NCBI GenBank assembly: GCA_029863275.1
Contig: JAOTVS010000004.1
Coordinates: 1-64,000, forward strand
Direction: 5' to 3'
DNA: 64,000 nucleotides
Source: Candidatus Nitrosopumilus sp.
GTDB taxonomy: Archaea > Thermoproteota > Nitrososphaeria > Nitrososphaerales > Nitrosopumilaceae
Shown here: positions 9,977 to 18,591 of the stretch, one piece after another
Numbering within the stretch: position 1 is the first letter of the stretch
Layout of the letters: every line of letters begins with the position of its first letter
Program-made: the position numbers and the translations under genes
Notes under the pieces: generated by a model
Told to the model about the DNA's origin: nothing
What the model saw: the letters and a program-made list of their open reading frames with translations, nothing else
The model's database searches: none

Positions 9977-10381
9977 TTATTTACCGTCTAATCCCCAACT
10001 GGTTTTATTTGCAGCAATAATTTTAAGAAATGGTGCTTCATTTTCTCTCCATGGATCGTCTCTAACCCATTTAAATTTTTTAAAAAACTTTTGATAAATT
10101 GCCTCAAACTCTTCTCCATTCTCAATGACTTTAACTTTGCCTTGAATGCAAACTGCCTTGTGCTTGTCAGGTTTATAGCAGTCAATCACTATTGCTACAT
10201 TTTGATTTTTCTTAATATTTTGAAAAGATCTAGTTTCATAATCTGTTGCAACCAAAATTAGATCTTTATGAAAAATGTATGATACTGGTTTAACATGTGG
10301 GATATCTTTATTGCAGGTTGCAAGTCTGGCCTCTTCTAGGGATTCAAGAAACTTGATTTCGTCTTGAGAGTATTTTAGCAA
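9977..10381 (-). CDS. Pyridoxamine 5'-phosphate oxidase-related FMN-binding protein
   Basis: 134-residue split-barrel flavin-binding protein of the PNPOx-like group. The start EIKFLESLEEARLATC and the following HVKPVSYIF, YETRSFQNIKKN and VCIQGKVKVI are typical of small archaeal members, which bind FMN, F420 or heme. The exact substrate is unknown. Its TTG start overlaps the stop of the upstream gene by 7 bases, so the two are probably translationally coupled. The C-terminal FLKIIAANKTSWGL is the usual end of the family. Confidence 0.8.
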   Translation of the reverse strand: MLKYSQDEIKFLESLEEARLATCNKDIPHVKPVSYIFHKDLILVATDYETRSFQNIKKNQNVAIVIDCYKPDKHKAVCIQGKVKVIENGEEFEAIYQKFFKKFKWVRDDPWRENEAPFLKIIAANKTSWGLDGK

Positions 10382-10656
10382 TTAAAGATCCTTTCTCGAA
10401 TTTGCGGAATGTTTTTGTATACTAAATCCCTTACTTTTATCTGCTCTTCAGGAGTAGGTGTAGTTTCTTGAGCACTTAAAATTGCCCCACTCAAACCTAG
10501 GGCCATTCCCATAACTAGACCATATACAAATTCCTTTGGATCCTCTACTTTGAAGGTTTCTTTATTTTCTTTAATTTCATCCATATAGGCAGGTATTGTT
10601 AAAACAGCTCCGCTGATGGTCTGTTCAATTATTGTCTCTAATTCTTGCTCGTTCAT
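10375..10656 (-). CDS. Conserved hypothetical protein (93 aa) coupled to PNPOx-like gene
   Basis: 93 residues, acidic, with helical ends and a central short hydrophobic segment (FVYGLVMGMALGLSGAIL) that could be a buried helix or one membrane pass. I do not recognise the family. It has an ATG start and ends inside the first codons of the PNPOx-like gene, which argues that the two work together. No cysteines or catalytic motif are visible apart from a final NC dipeptide. Confidence 0.75.
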   Translation of the reverse strand: MNEQELETIIEQTISGAVLTIPAYMDEIKENKETFKVEDPKEFVYGLVMGMALGLSGAILSAQETTPTPEEQIKVRDLVYKNIPQIRERIFNC

Positions 10657-10816
10657 ATGATTGAATTAAAATAATTGTTAATAAATCTGCACTATTCAAA
10701 AAAATAATTTAATTGATAATGACTGACAAAGTAGCAAGTCTGGTTAGAAACATATTTTATTAATTTAGACATTGCATTAAATTTGTATTTAATTTTTGGA
10801 ATATAATGTGGAAATG

Positions 10817-13255
10817 CTAAGTTATTGAACCACCAAATTTAATCCAAACAGAACTTCCTGATTTTACAGTAATATTGTAACTGGTAAAATCAATGTCCAG
10901 AGTAACTCCTGGGGGAATAGTAAGCCTAGAATTATTTTGAATCAGTACATTTTCTGGAGCCGAAGCACTAGAGCCAAGATGACAATCATGTTCTACAATC
11001 CAAATTCCTGGTCCTGTTGGGGCACATGTTTCAATTTGAGTTATTATTTTAAGTAAATCATTTGTTCCATCAAAATAGCTTATTATTGGAAAATTATTCT
11101 TTGTCATGGCAATGGATGTGTAAAATCCCACATTACCCGCACTATCCAAAGTCACTGGCGTATCTTGGGTAGAACACGAAGGACTAGTACAGTGAACAAT
11201 CTTAAGATCACCATTTGTAAAATCATAATAACTAATTATTGGATTGCCGTCATTACCAATTGCAATGGATGTATACTCTCCCACATCACCTGCACTATCC
11301 AAAGTCACTGGCGTATCTTGTGTAGAACACGAAGGACTAGTACAGTGCACAACTTTGAGGTCACCATTTAGAAGATCATAATAACTAATTATTGGATTGC
11401 CGTCTTTACCAATTGTACTGGACAAGTAAAACCCATCATCGCCTGCACTATCCAAAACTACTGGCGTATCTTGAGTAGAACACGAAGGACTAGTACAGTG
11501 AACAATTTTAAGATCACCATTTGTAAAATCATAATAACTAATTATTGGATTGCCGTCACTACTAATTGCAATGGATGTATAAAACCCCACATCCCCTGCA
11601 CTATCCAAAGTCACTGGCGTATCTTGAGTAGAACACGAAGGACTAGTACAGTGCACAATCTTAAGATCACCATTTGTAAAATCATAATAACTAATTATTG
11701 GATTGCCGTCACTACTAATTGCAATGGATGTATACTCTCCCACATCACCTGCACTATCCAAAGTCACTGGTGTATCTTGAGTAGAACACGAAGGACTAGT
11801 ACAGTGCACAAATTTAAGATCAGTATTTGAAAGATCATAATAACTAATTATTGGATTGCCGTCATTGTCAATTGCAATGGATGTATAATTTCCCACATCC
11901 CCTGCACTATCCAAAGTCACTGGCGTATCTTGTGTAGAACACGAAGGACTAGTACAGTGCACAACTTTAAGATTGTCATTTGTAAAATCATAATAACTAA
12001 TTATTGGATTGCCGTCATTACCAATTGCAATGGATGTATAAAACCCCACATCACCTGCACTATCTAAAATTAATCCCTCACCCCACGGATTATCAAATAA
12101 ATTACACGAGGGACTAGTACAGTGCACAATCTTAAGATCACCATTTGAAAGATCATAATAACTAATTATTGGATTGCCGTCACTACCAATTGCAATGGAT
12201 GTATAAAACCCCACATCACCTGCACTATCCAAAGTCACTGGTGTATCTTGAGTAGAACACGAGGGACTAGTACAGTGCACAACTTTAAGATCATCAGTTG
12301 CACTATCAAAATAACTAATTATTGGATTGTCATCATTGCTAATTGCAATTGATGTGTAAAAACCAATATCACCTGCACTATCCAAAGTCACTGGTGTATC
12401 TTGATTAGAACACGAAGGACTAGTACAGTGAACAATCTTAAGATCATCAGTTGCACTATCAATATAACTAATTATTGGATTGCCGTCACTACCAATTGCA
12501 ATGGATGTATAAAACCCCACATCACCTGCACTATCCAAAGTCACTGGTGTATCTTGAGTAGAACACGAAGGACTAGTACAGTGCACAACTTTAAGGTCTA
12601 CATTGTTGTTATCAATATAACTAATTATTGGATTGCCGTCATTACCAATTGCAATGGATGTATACTCTCCCACATCACCTGCACTATCCAAAGTCACTGG
12701 CGTATCTTGTGTAGAACACGAAGGACTAGTACAGTGCACAATCTTAAGATCATCAGTTGCACTATCAAAATAACTAATTATTGGATTGCCGTCACTACCA
12801 ATTGCAATGGATGTATACTCTCCCACATCCCCTGCACTATCCAAAGTCACTGGCGTATCTTGTGTAGAACACGAAGGACTAGTACAGTGCACAATCTTAA
12901 GATCACCATTTGAAAGATCATAATAACTAATTATTGGATTGCCGTCATTACCAATTGCAATGGATGTATACTCTCCCACATTCCCTGCACTATCCAAAAC
13001 TACTGGTGTATCTTGAGTAGAACACGAAGGACTAGTACAGTGCACAACTTTAAGATCCTCATTTATAAAATCATAATAACTAATTATTGGATTGCCGTCT
13101 TTACCAATTGCAATGGATGTATACTCTCCCACAAGTCCTGCACTATCTAAAACCGTAGCCATATCTGCTATTACATAGTTGGTCTCTATGCTAATTGAAA
13201 CCAGAAAAAGAAATAAAATTACAAATAAAGTATTTGAAATTGATTTATGACTCAA
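10817..13255 (-). CDS. Secreted protein made of fourteen 51-residue repeats
   Basis: 812 residues. TTG start (no ATG is available in the signal region), then a signal peptide with hydrophobic core LFVILFLFLVSIS ending near residue 30. Residues 35-738 are fourteen tandem copies of a 51-residue unit with core SIAIGNDGNPIISYYD, DLKIVHC and TSPSC. Unit 7 has a 4-residue-longer linker (NLFDNPWGEGLI) and unit 14 is degenerate. Two cysteines per unit could pair as HCTSPSC. The C-terminal ~70 residues (LTIPPGVTLDIDF) resemble the end domain of other thaumarchaeal surface proteins. The beta-rich unit suggests a propeller or solenoid. It is probably extracellular and perhaps adhesive. No membrane anchor is seen. 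Confidence 0.85.
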   Translation of the reverse strand: MSHKSISNTLFVILFLFLVSISIETNYVIADMATVLDSAGLVGEYTSIAIGKDGNPIISYYDFINEDLKVVHCTSPSCSTQDTPVVLDSAGNVGEYTSIAIGNDGNPIISYYDLSNGDLKIVHCTSPSCSTQDTPVTLDSAGDVGEYTSIAIGSDGNPIISYFDSATDDLKIVHCTSPSCSTQDTPVTLDSAGDVGEYTSIAIGNDGNPIISYIDNNNVDLKVVHCTSPSCSTQDTPVTLDSAGDVGFYTSIAIGSDGNPIISYIDSATDDLKIVHCTSPSCSNQDTPVTLDSAGDIGFYTSIAISNDDNPIISYFDSATDDLKVVHCTSPSCSTQDTPVTLDSAGDVGFYTSIAIGSDGNPIISYYDLSNGDLKIVHCTSPSCNLFDNPWGEGLILDSAGDVGFYTSIAIGNDGNPIISYYDFTNDNLKVVHCTSPSCSTQDTPVTLDSAGDVGNYTSIAIDNDGNPIISYYDLSNTDLKFVHCTSPSCSTQDTPVTLDSAGDVGEYTSIAISSDGNPIISYYDFTNGDLKIVHCTSPSCSTQDTPVTLDSAGDVGFYTSIAISSDGNPIISYYDFTNGDLKIVHCTSPSCSTQDTPVVLDSAGDDGFYLSSTIGKDGNPIISYYDLLNGDLKVVHCTSPSCSTQDTPVTLDSAGDVGEYTSIAIGNDGNPIISYYDFTNGDLKIVHCTSPSCSTQDTPVTLDSAGNVGFYTSIAMTKNNFPIISYFDGTNDLLKIITQIETCAPTGPGIWIVEHDCHLGSSASAPENVLIQNNSRLTIPPGVTLDIDFTSYNITVKSGSSVWIKFGGSIT
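11042..13153. repeat. 153-bp tandem direct repeat array, about 14 copies
   Basis: The coding array repeats with an exact 153-base period over most of its length: the segment actatcc recurs at 11141, 11294, 11447 and 11600. Copies are nearly identical at the DNA level, including at synonymous positions, which points to recent expansion or gene conversion. One copy near 12070-12110 carries a longer, divergent linker. Because 153 is a multiple of 3, long open frames also appear on the opposite strand; these are artefacts of periodicity. Copy number should be treated as provisional in a short-read assembly. Confidence 0.95.
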
Positions 13256-13495
13256 TATTTTATCCCTTCCAAAAAAATAAATTATTTAAGTTCACTATTA
13301 TTTCCCATATTTTTTGTTAATTAAATATGAGATTGTTATCTTAATTACATTCTGCAAAAATATATCTTCGTTTTCCTTGTTTTTAAATTAAAAAAGTGAA
13401 TCAATTGTCATATTTTGTTGAGACCTAATTCTTATCTTAAATATTATAGGTAAGAAGCACCCAAGATTTTTAATTAGCAAAATCGTGACTAGAAT

Positions 13496-13894
13496 GTGTA
13501 TTATTTTACGGCAAAGGATGCAAATATGGTCCTACCTGATGTAATAAAAAAATTTGAATTTGCCTTAGAAAAAAAGAATGAAGTTTCAAAACTTGAACAA
13601 CAATTACAAATGATACTCAGCACAACAAATAATTTTGCAGAATATATTCCGCTAAAACAAAAACTCAATACTGCAATTACCCAATTTTACGAAGCGTCTG
13701 AAAAGTTAGAAAAGACTGGTGTAATGATTAAAAGCATAGATCAAGGACTATTAGATTTTCCCTCCAAAAGATTTGATGAGGATGTCTGGCTTTGCTGGAA
13801 GTATGGTGAAACTGAGATAAAATTTTGGCATGAAAAAGATTCAGGCTATATGAGTCGAAAACCAGTTGATGTTAGTGATGAGTCTCTAGTATAG
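13496..13894 (+). CDS. DUF2203 family protein
   Basis: 132 residues. The start YYFTAKDANMVLPDV and the late VWLCWKYGETEIKFWHE match DUF2203, a small helical family of unknown role with a conserved C-terminal tryptophan/histidine segment. The central region is a predicted coiled coil (residues 25-80). The start must be GTG at 13496; an ATG two bases upstream is out of frame and soon stops. It converges on the TrmB-type gene, with only 6 bases between their stops. Confidence 0.85.
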   Translation: MYYFTAKDANMVLPDVIKKFEFALEKKNEVSKLEQQLQMILSTTNNFAEYIPLKQKLNTAITQFYEASEKLEKTGVMIKSIDQGLLDFPSKRFDEDVWLCWKYGETEIKFWHEKDSGYMSRKPVDVSDESLV

Positions 13895-13900
13895 TCTGTT

Positions 13901-14725
13901 TCACTTTTTCTTTTTAACACCAACTGTATCAATTGGCTTTGCTGATTTCCATAGCATTCTGCATAGGCTATCTATATTATTAATCATATCTTTTGCATTA
14001 GTTGATAATGAAAAATCATTCTCAGAATTAGAATTTGTTTGACTAGAATCTGACATTATCATATGTTTATCTTTTTGCACTGTAATTCTTCCATTAGATG
14101 GAAGTTTACAAACTCTGGTTTCAGTTGCACCAAATCTTTTTACAAATGAAAGCATTTCGACATCGTTGACTTCAACTAGAAGCATAACTTTACCTCCATT
14201 TTTTTCACAGGTTTTAATTTTTTCTGGGATCATACTATGATACATCTTTGAGATATCCTCAAGAGTTGTTGCAATGTATAATACATCTGTACAATTTTCA
14301 ATTAATTGTCCGATATCAGAATAAATATTTGTCCTTCCTTGGATAATTTTTAGTGTTGGAATATTCGTAGTCTGATTAGTTGAGATTTCATTATTTATTT
14401 TATCAATAATTGCCTCTCCGGAAAGTTTTATTTTTCTTAATTCTTCCTCTTTCCTTTCTAATGCAGTCTTTAATGCTTTTTGTGGTTCTATTGCGATACA
14501 TAATTTGGGACTAGATAAAGTAGTTGAAATAATATTTCTATCGACTAGTTTATCTACAGTTCTGTACATTCTTGCTCTATCAATATTTAGATCTTTAGCA
14601 AGTGCACTAGCCGTGATTGGTCCAGTTCTTAATAAACTCAGATAGATTTTTGATTCCAAATCATCAAGATCCAGGGTTCCTCTTAATTCTAAGGCAAGTT
14701 TTTCAACTTGTTCTTGTGCTGACAT
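13901..14725 (-). CDS. TrmB-family transcriptional regulator
   Basis: About 274 residues. Residues 20-95 form a winged helix (GTLDLDDLESKIYLSLLRTG, ITASALAKDLNIDRARMYRT), then a short coiled coil and a C-terminal ligand or dimer domain, as in TrmB proteins that sense sugars or other metabolites. I prefer the ATG at 14725 over the TTG one codon earlier. That ATG overlaps the TGA of a tiny upstream frame (TGATG). It lies on the same strand as the pilus export genes and about 220 bases beyond the last of them, so it could control surface-structure expression; that is inference. The lysine-rich C-terminal tail is unusual. Confidence 0.88.
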   Translation of the reverse strand: MSAQEQVEKLALELRGTLDLDDLESKIYLSLLRTGPITASALAKDLNIDRARMYRTVDKLVDRNIISTTLSSPKLCIAIEPQKALKTALERKEEELRKIKLSGEAIIDKINNEISTNQTTNIPTLKIIQGRTNIYSDIGQLIENCTDVLYIATTLEDISKMYHSMIPEKIKTCEKNGGKVMLLVEVNDVEMLSFVKRFGATETRVCKLPSNGRITVQKDKHMIMSDSSQTNSNSENDFSLSTNAKDMINNIDSLCRMLWKSAKPIDTVGVKKKK

Positions 14726-14829
14726 CAATTTTGACTACCTCTGGAATCTTTGTGTTGCTTTTCTAATTGTGGTATTTGCTCAATTTTGCTTAGATTTGTA
14801 TTGTCATTATTTGCTGTCATGGTTTTCAT
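14725..14829 (-). CDS. Possible 34-aa leader peptide coupled to TrmB gene
   Basis: An ATG-to-TGA frame of 34 polar residues whose stop overlaps the TrmB start codon as TGATG. The ATG is about 25 bases after a TAAAATTAA box, so it would be the first start codon of a leaderless mRNA, with TrmB translated by coupling. The peptide is low in complexity (Asn, Gln, Lys) with no recognisable motif. It could equally be non-coding leader. The overlap geometry is the only strong support. Confidence 0.3.
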   Translation of the reverse strand: MKTMTANNDNTNLSKIEQIPQLEKQHKDSRGSQN

Positions 14830-14950
14830 GATATAATGAATTAATTTTAGAACAAAAAGATCTGTGTGTATTATTTTGTTACCTACTGATTATGCCTACA
14901 AAGGGCTCCATTTTTAGGAAATATTCGTGGATTTTGGGTTTATTGGCACC

Positions 14951-15898
14951 CTAGACCACATTAAATGCAATTACTGCAAGGACGATCATTACAACAACGT
15001 GTTTAATTCCCGCAACATATGATCCGGCACCTATCTTTCCTGCCGCTAGACCGCCAAAAACTGCCTCAATAAGGGACATGTTAAACAAGGCAGCCTCCAT
15101 TAAAGCAATATCCATACTTGCCAGGGATCCGAACAATCCGCCTTCAGATGCCCCTCCTCCCGAAATCAGACTTTCTTGAACTTTTTCAATTTCTGTGAAA
15201 AAACTAGTTATCAACAAAACTGCTACTGCCAAAAATACTGCATAAGAAATGTAAATTGTATATGTATATGGGGCTAATTGTGACTTTCTATTTTTTTCAA
15301 TATTCTGCATCTCTGTAACATGTTTTTGAATCATGTCTAAGTTCTCATCGATGTCGCCTCCAATCTTTAAGGCCATCTCTAAAAGCACTGTCACACGTCT
15401 TGAAATCTTGGTGTTAGTTGAATCTGCAAAATGTGCAAATGCCTCATCCATTGGCATTCCCCAACTCATATTTGCTCTAAGATTTCTCAATGGAATAGTT
15501 AATCCTCCAAGATTCCTATTTGCAGTCTGCTCTATTGCTTTGATAAGATTAGCTCCACTTTGAACAGAGCTTAACAATGCTAAAAGAAAAACTGGCATAT
15601 GTTTATCAATACTGTCTCTTCGCTGAACCTCTTTTAATTGAAACAGCGTCATTGGAACAATTCCTGCAATGACTCCAAAAATCAATCCAATTTCTTTGAT
15701 TGATGATGATCCTGAAAAAGATCCTAGCAATTGTGTAGACATAATGACACTTAATGAAGCAACAATGGAGATTATTATCAACCTGACTTTATTGTTTCCT
15801 AAAATTGATTTGCTGGGAGTTAATCCTTTTATGAGTTTTTTTTCTAATCTCTTTGAATTTTTTCTTACAGATTTTTTAGTTCCTTTTTCTAGAGCCAT
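14951..15898 (-). CDS. Type IV pilus platform protein (T2SSF domain), second copy
   Basis: 315-residue inner-membrane platform protein of the type II secretion F / TadC-like family. The basic N-terminus (residues 1-37) is followed by two membrane helices, a cytoplasmic T2SSF helical domain (HMPVFLLALLSSVQSGANL, then LEMALKIGGDIDENLDMIQKH) and three or so C-terminal helices. It is the third gene of a tight operon and starts 4 bases after the stop of the other platform gene. Having two separate single-T2SSF proteins, rather than one fused protein as in bacterial PilC, is the Tad/Epd-like arrangement. Confidence 0.88.
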   Translation of the reverse strand: MALEKGTKKSVRKNSKRLEKKLIKGLTPSKSILGNNKVRLIIISIVASLSVIMSTQLLGSFSGSSSIKEIGLIFGVIAGIVPMTLFQLKEVQRRDSIDKHMPVFLLALLSSVQSGANLIKAIEQTANRNLGGLTIPLRNLRANMSWGMPMDEAFAHFADSTNTKISRRVTVLLEMALKIGGDIDENLDMIQKHVTEMQNIEKNRKSQLAPYTYTIYISYAVFLAVAVLLITSFFTEIEKVQESLISGGGASEGGLFGSLASMDIALMEAALFNMSLIEAVFGGLAAGKIGAGSYVAGIKHVVVMIVLAVIAFNVV

Positions 15899-15902
15899 AT
15901 TT

Positions 15903-16823
15903 TTACCTCTTTGGTACCATCCCGTCCATCATTACAAGCATCATTACACCACATAGGGGCAAAATGGCAAAAGTTAGAATATTAATCAAAGTTACTAAAT
16001 CCAGTCCCCCTAAACTAGGACTCATAATTCCCATTATTGAGAGCATTATTACTGCAAGTAATGGAAATACAATCAAAAGAATTGTATAAATTTCTGCAAC
16101 TGCTCCAAGTGATTCTGTAGTTCTTGCCATTAGTTGCTTTTTTTCTTCTAATTGGACTTTGGCGGTTGCGTTAAAGTATTCTTTAAGATCCCCTCCGGAT
16201 TGGGCTGTGATTATTGCCCCTTCTAATAATTCTGAATAAGCTCCATGTGGGGTTCTATGAATAAGATCAGTAATTGCTGTAATCAAGTCCATTCCCATAA
16301 TATCCAAATTTCTAACAATGAGCTTGGAATCTTTTACAATCTCTTCTTCTGACTCTTCTCTTGCAATTGCCTTGAATATTCCCTCCAAACTCAATCCACT
16401 TGTAGCCAAGGTAGACATGTATCCAATAAAGTGAGGAATCTCCTCCATGAGCTTTGAAGACCTTGTTTTTACCTTCATTGATGGAATCATTTGCAACACT
16501 ACAAACACCATTCCACCAAAACCAAATGCCGCACCAATGGGTATGAGAATCTCTAGTATTGGTGGTTCAATATCAACTAATAATGCTACAATGATTCCAA
16601 TAACTCCTCCAGCAATGGTTGATACTAGACTAAATAATGCCATACTTGCAACATATACTTCGTAAGGGATTGGCATCATTGACTCTTTGATTGCTTTTTC
16701 TACATGTCTGAATTTTGGATGTAGAAATTTAACGTGCTCATCTAAAAGTTTGTATGCGTATATGTGGGCCGGACCTACCTTTTCACTTTCCAACACTCTT
16801 TTTTTACGTTTTACAGTGCTCAT
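15903..16823 (-). CDS. Type IV pilus platform protein (T2SSF domain), first copy
   Basis: 306 residues with the same fold class: a cytoplasmic N-terminus, two membrane helices (residues about 58-113), a T2SSF domain with EEIPHFIGYMSTLATSGLSL and AIITAQSGGDLKEYFNA, and two C-terminal helices. By family knowledge it would sit in the membrane above the hexameric ATPase and partner the second platform protein. It begins 1 base after the ATPase stop codon, so ATPase, platform 1 and platform 2 form one transcription and translation unit. Confidence 0.9.
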   Translation of the reverse strand: MSTVKRKKRVLESEKVGPAHIYAYKLLDEHVKFLHPKFRHVEKAIKESMMPIPYEVYVASMALFSLVSTIAGGVIGIIVALLVDIEPPILEILIPIGAAFGFGGMVFVVLQMIPSMKVKTRSSKLMEEIPHFIGYMSTLATSGLSLEGIFKAIAREESEEEIVKDSKLIVRNLDIMGMDLITAITDLIHRTPHGAYSELLEGAIITAQSGGDLKEYFNATAKVQLEEKKQLMARTTESLGAVAEIYTILLIVFPLLAVIMLSIMGIMSPSLGGLDLVTLINILTFAILPLCGVMMLVMMDGMVPKR

Positions 16824-16824
16824 A

Positions 16825-18456
16825 CTAAATCATCACCCTTTTTCTTTCATAAAATCTCTCAGGATCTTCGTAGTATTCCATTATCATTTCGCTTACTTTT
16901 CTGTGCTCCCGGATGTCATTTTTTACCATCCATTCCAAGGCTACTCTTCTTTTAGTTAATTCATAATCAATTTTTTCTTGAGAATCCCCGTCTCTATCCA
17001 TTATTTTTTCAAACACTACGCTCTTTCCACTAAAGTCATGAGAATCTGTTCTGGGATTCCACTTGAAGACTGTATTTGTTTTTAACTCTCCTGTTTTTTC
17101 ATCAATTCCATCCAGCTCTGCAACTTCGATAATTCTTCTAGCCGATTTGCTACCTACGCGAATTTTTAATTGAAGTGTAATCAGGTCTAAACTATTTGCA
17201 ATCAATGCTTTTGGAACATCCATCGGTGCAGATACTAATCTAGTTAGTGTGGCATCAATCGAATCCGCATGTATTGAGGAAAATCCTCCGTGCCCTGTTG
17301 CCATTGCCTGAAATAGAGTATATGCTTCTTTACCTCTGGTTTCACCTACGATAATAATATCTGGTCGCTGTCTTAGTGCTGCACGGAGCAGGTCAAACTG
17401 ATTAATTTCACCTACCTGTGTATCTGTAAAAGTTTGTCTCGATACTGCAGGAACCCAATTCTCATGTGGTAAGTTTAGTTCTTGGGTATCTTCTATGCTG
17501 ACCACCTTTTGTCCTGGTTTGATAAATGTAGATAATGCATTTAATGCCGTAGTCTTTCCACTGGCAGTTCCTCCAGCAATAAGCATTGTGGATTTTTTTT
17601 CTGCAAGATACCACATAAAGGCTGCAATATCAATTGAACATGTTCCAAATTTTATCAAATCTATTATTGTAATTGGATCTGCTCTGAATCTTCTAATTGT
17701 AAAAGTACTTCCCCGTTTAGTAATCTCATGCCCTAATGTTAAATTTATTCTACTTCCATCTGGAAGTGTTGCATCAACAATTGGATCTGCCATTGAAACG
17801 TGCTTTCCACAAACATATGCGAGTTTTCTTGCAAAATTATTTAATTCAGCATCTTTTTGATATATGATATTTGTTGGAAGTGATTCATATTCTCGGTGCC
17901 ACACATATAGGGGAATATTCGTTCCATCGCAACTAATTTCCTCAATCATATGGTCTCTCATAAGAGGCTCTATTTTTCCAAGGTGGATGTAATCTCGAAT
18001 GGCATAATATTTTATTTTCGCAATATTTTTTTCTGGAATTTTAAGTCTGTATGTCTTGATCAACCTATCAATTTTCTTAGAAAGTCGGTACTCCGCTTCC
18101 TTTTTTGATCTAATTTCCCCCATGGCTACTGACAATTCAGTCATTAGAAGTTTTTTTATAATCCCTAACGCTTGCTCATCTTTCATGGTAAGGGCTGGTT
18201 CAATAATTTGATATCTTATCCCTCCCTTGGCAGTTGGGTCTTTGATTAAACCGGCTCTAACATCAAATCTGTCAAAATCTAATTTTGCAAGTGTCATAAA
18301 TTGAGGAATAGATTGAACGTTTGAGACTACATGCTGTTCAAGAGAATTTGGACTAGAATTATTTTCTGAATTAATTTCTTTTGTAGGGAATTTTACTGCT
18401 GCGCGTCTGATAAGTTTTGGAATATCTATCTTGCTCTTGAGAATATTTAGATTCAT
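16825..18456 (-). CDS. Type II/IV secretion system ATPase powering pilus assembly
   Basis: 543-residue secretion ATPase of the VirB11/TadA/ArlI group. The Walker A motif AGGTASGKTT has its lysine at residue 301. The Asp box and Walker B region include RPDIIIVGETRGKEAY, and the His box GHGGFSSIHADS follows. The N-terminal ~280 residues hold the family's N-domain (SCDGTNIPLYVWHRE, DGSRINLTLG). By family knowledge it would hexamerise at the cytoplasmic face and drive pilin insertion. It is the first gene of the minus-strand operon. No archaellum-specific genes accompany it, so I call it a pilus rather than a rotating archaellum motor. Confidence 0.93.
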   Translation of the reverse strand: MNLNILKSKIDIPKLIRRAAVKFPTKEINSENNSSPNSLEQHVVSNVQSIPQFMTLAKLDFDRFDVRAGLIKDPTAKGGIRYQIIEPALTMKDEQALGIIKKLLMTELSVAMGEIRSKKEAEYRLSKKIDRLIKTYRLKIPEKNIAKIKYYAIRDYIHLGKIEPLMRDHMIEEISCDGTNIPLYVWHREYESLPTNIIYQKDAELNNFARKLAYVCGKHVSMADPIVDATLPDGSRINLTLGHEITKRGSTFTIRRFRADPITIIDLIKFGTCSIDIAAFMWYLAEKKSTMLIAGGTASGKTTALNALSTFIKPGQKVVSIEDTQELNLPHENWVPAVSRQTFTDTQVGEINQFDLLRAALRQRPDIIIVGETRGKEAYTLFQAMATGHGGFSSIHADSIDATLTRLVSAPMDVPKALIANSLDLITLQLKIRVGSKSARRIIEVAELDGIDEKTGELKTNTVFKWNPRTDSHDFSGKSVVFEKIMDRDGDSQEKIDYELTKRRVALEWMVKNDIREHRKVSEMIMEYYEDPERFYERKRVMI

Positions 18457-18591
18457 ATGAATAAACTATATTCGTCATTTGTGTTTTAACGCTTGTTCGT
18501 CCAATTGAACAACCTACATCTTTTACATGCAAATATGAATAAAAATTACTATGATATTTGACCTTGAGAAGAATTTAGGAGGCAATTTTTA
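18457..18591. promoter_or_regulatory. Divergent promoter region of the pilus locus, with strong Shine-Dalgarno
   Basis: This 135-base AT-rich gap separates the export-machine operon (minus) from the zinc protein and pilin genes (plus). On the plus side a consensus ribosome-binding site AGGAGG lies at 18577-18582, nine bases before the ATG at 18592. This is one of few clear ones in a window dominated by leaderless starts. A-T tracts around 18530-18550 could serve as TATA elements. Shared control of both arms is likely but not proven. Confidence 0.6.

Noticed and set aside
11165-12913. Long plus-strand open frames opposite the 51-residue repeat protein (RTRRTSTVNN-type repeats)
   Set aside because: They exist only because the 153-base period is a multiple of three; they lack a signal peptide and a plausible start, and the minus-strand frame has a signal peptide and conserved unit.
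11042-13153. CRISPR-like regular repeats
   Set aside because: The period is 153 bases, the whole unit is coding and no unique spacers alternate with short repeats; no cas genes are nearby.
14951-18456. Archaellum motor genes
   Set aside because: The ATPase and platform proteins could suggest it, but there is no fla/arl accessory gene and there are two platform proteins, so a pilus is the better reading.
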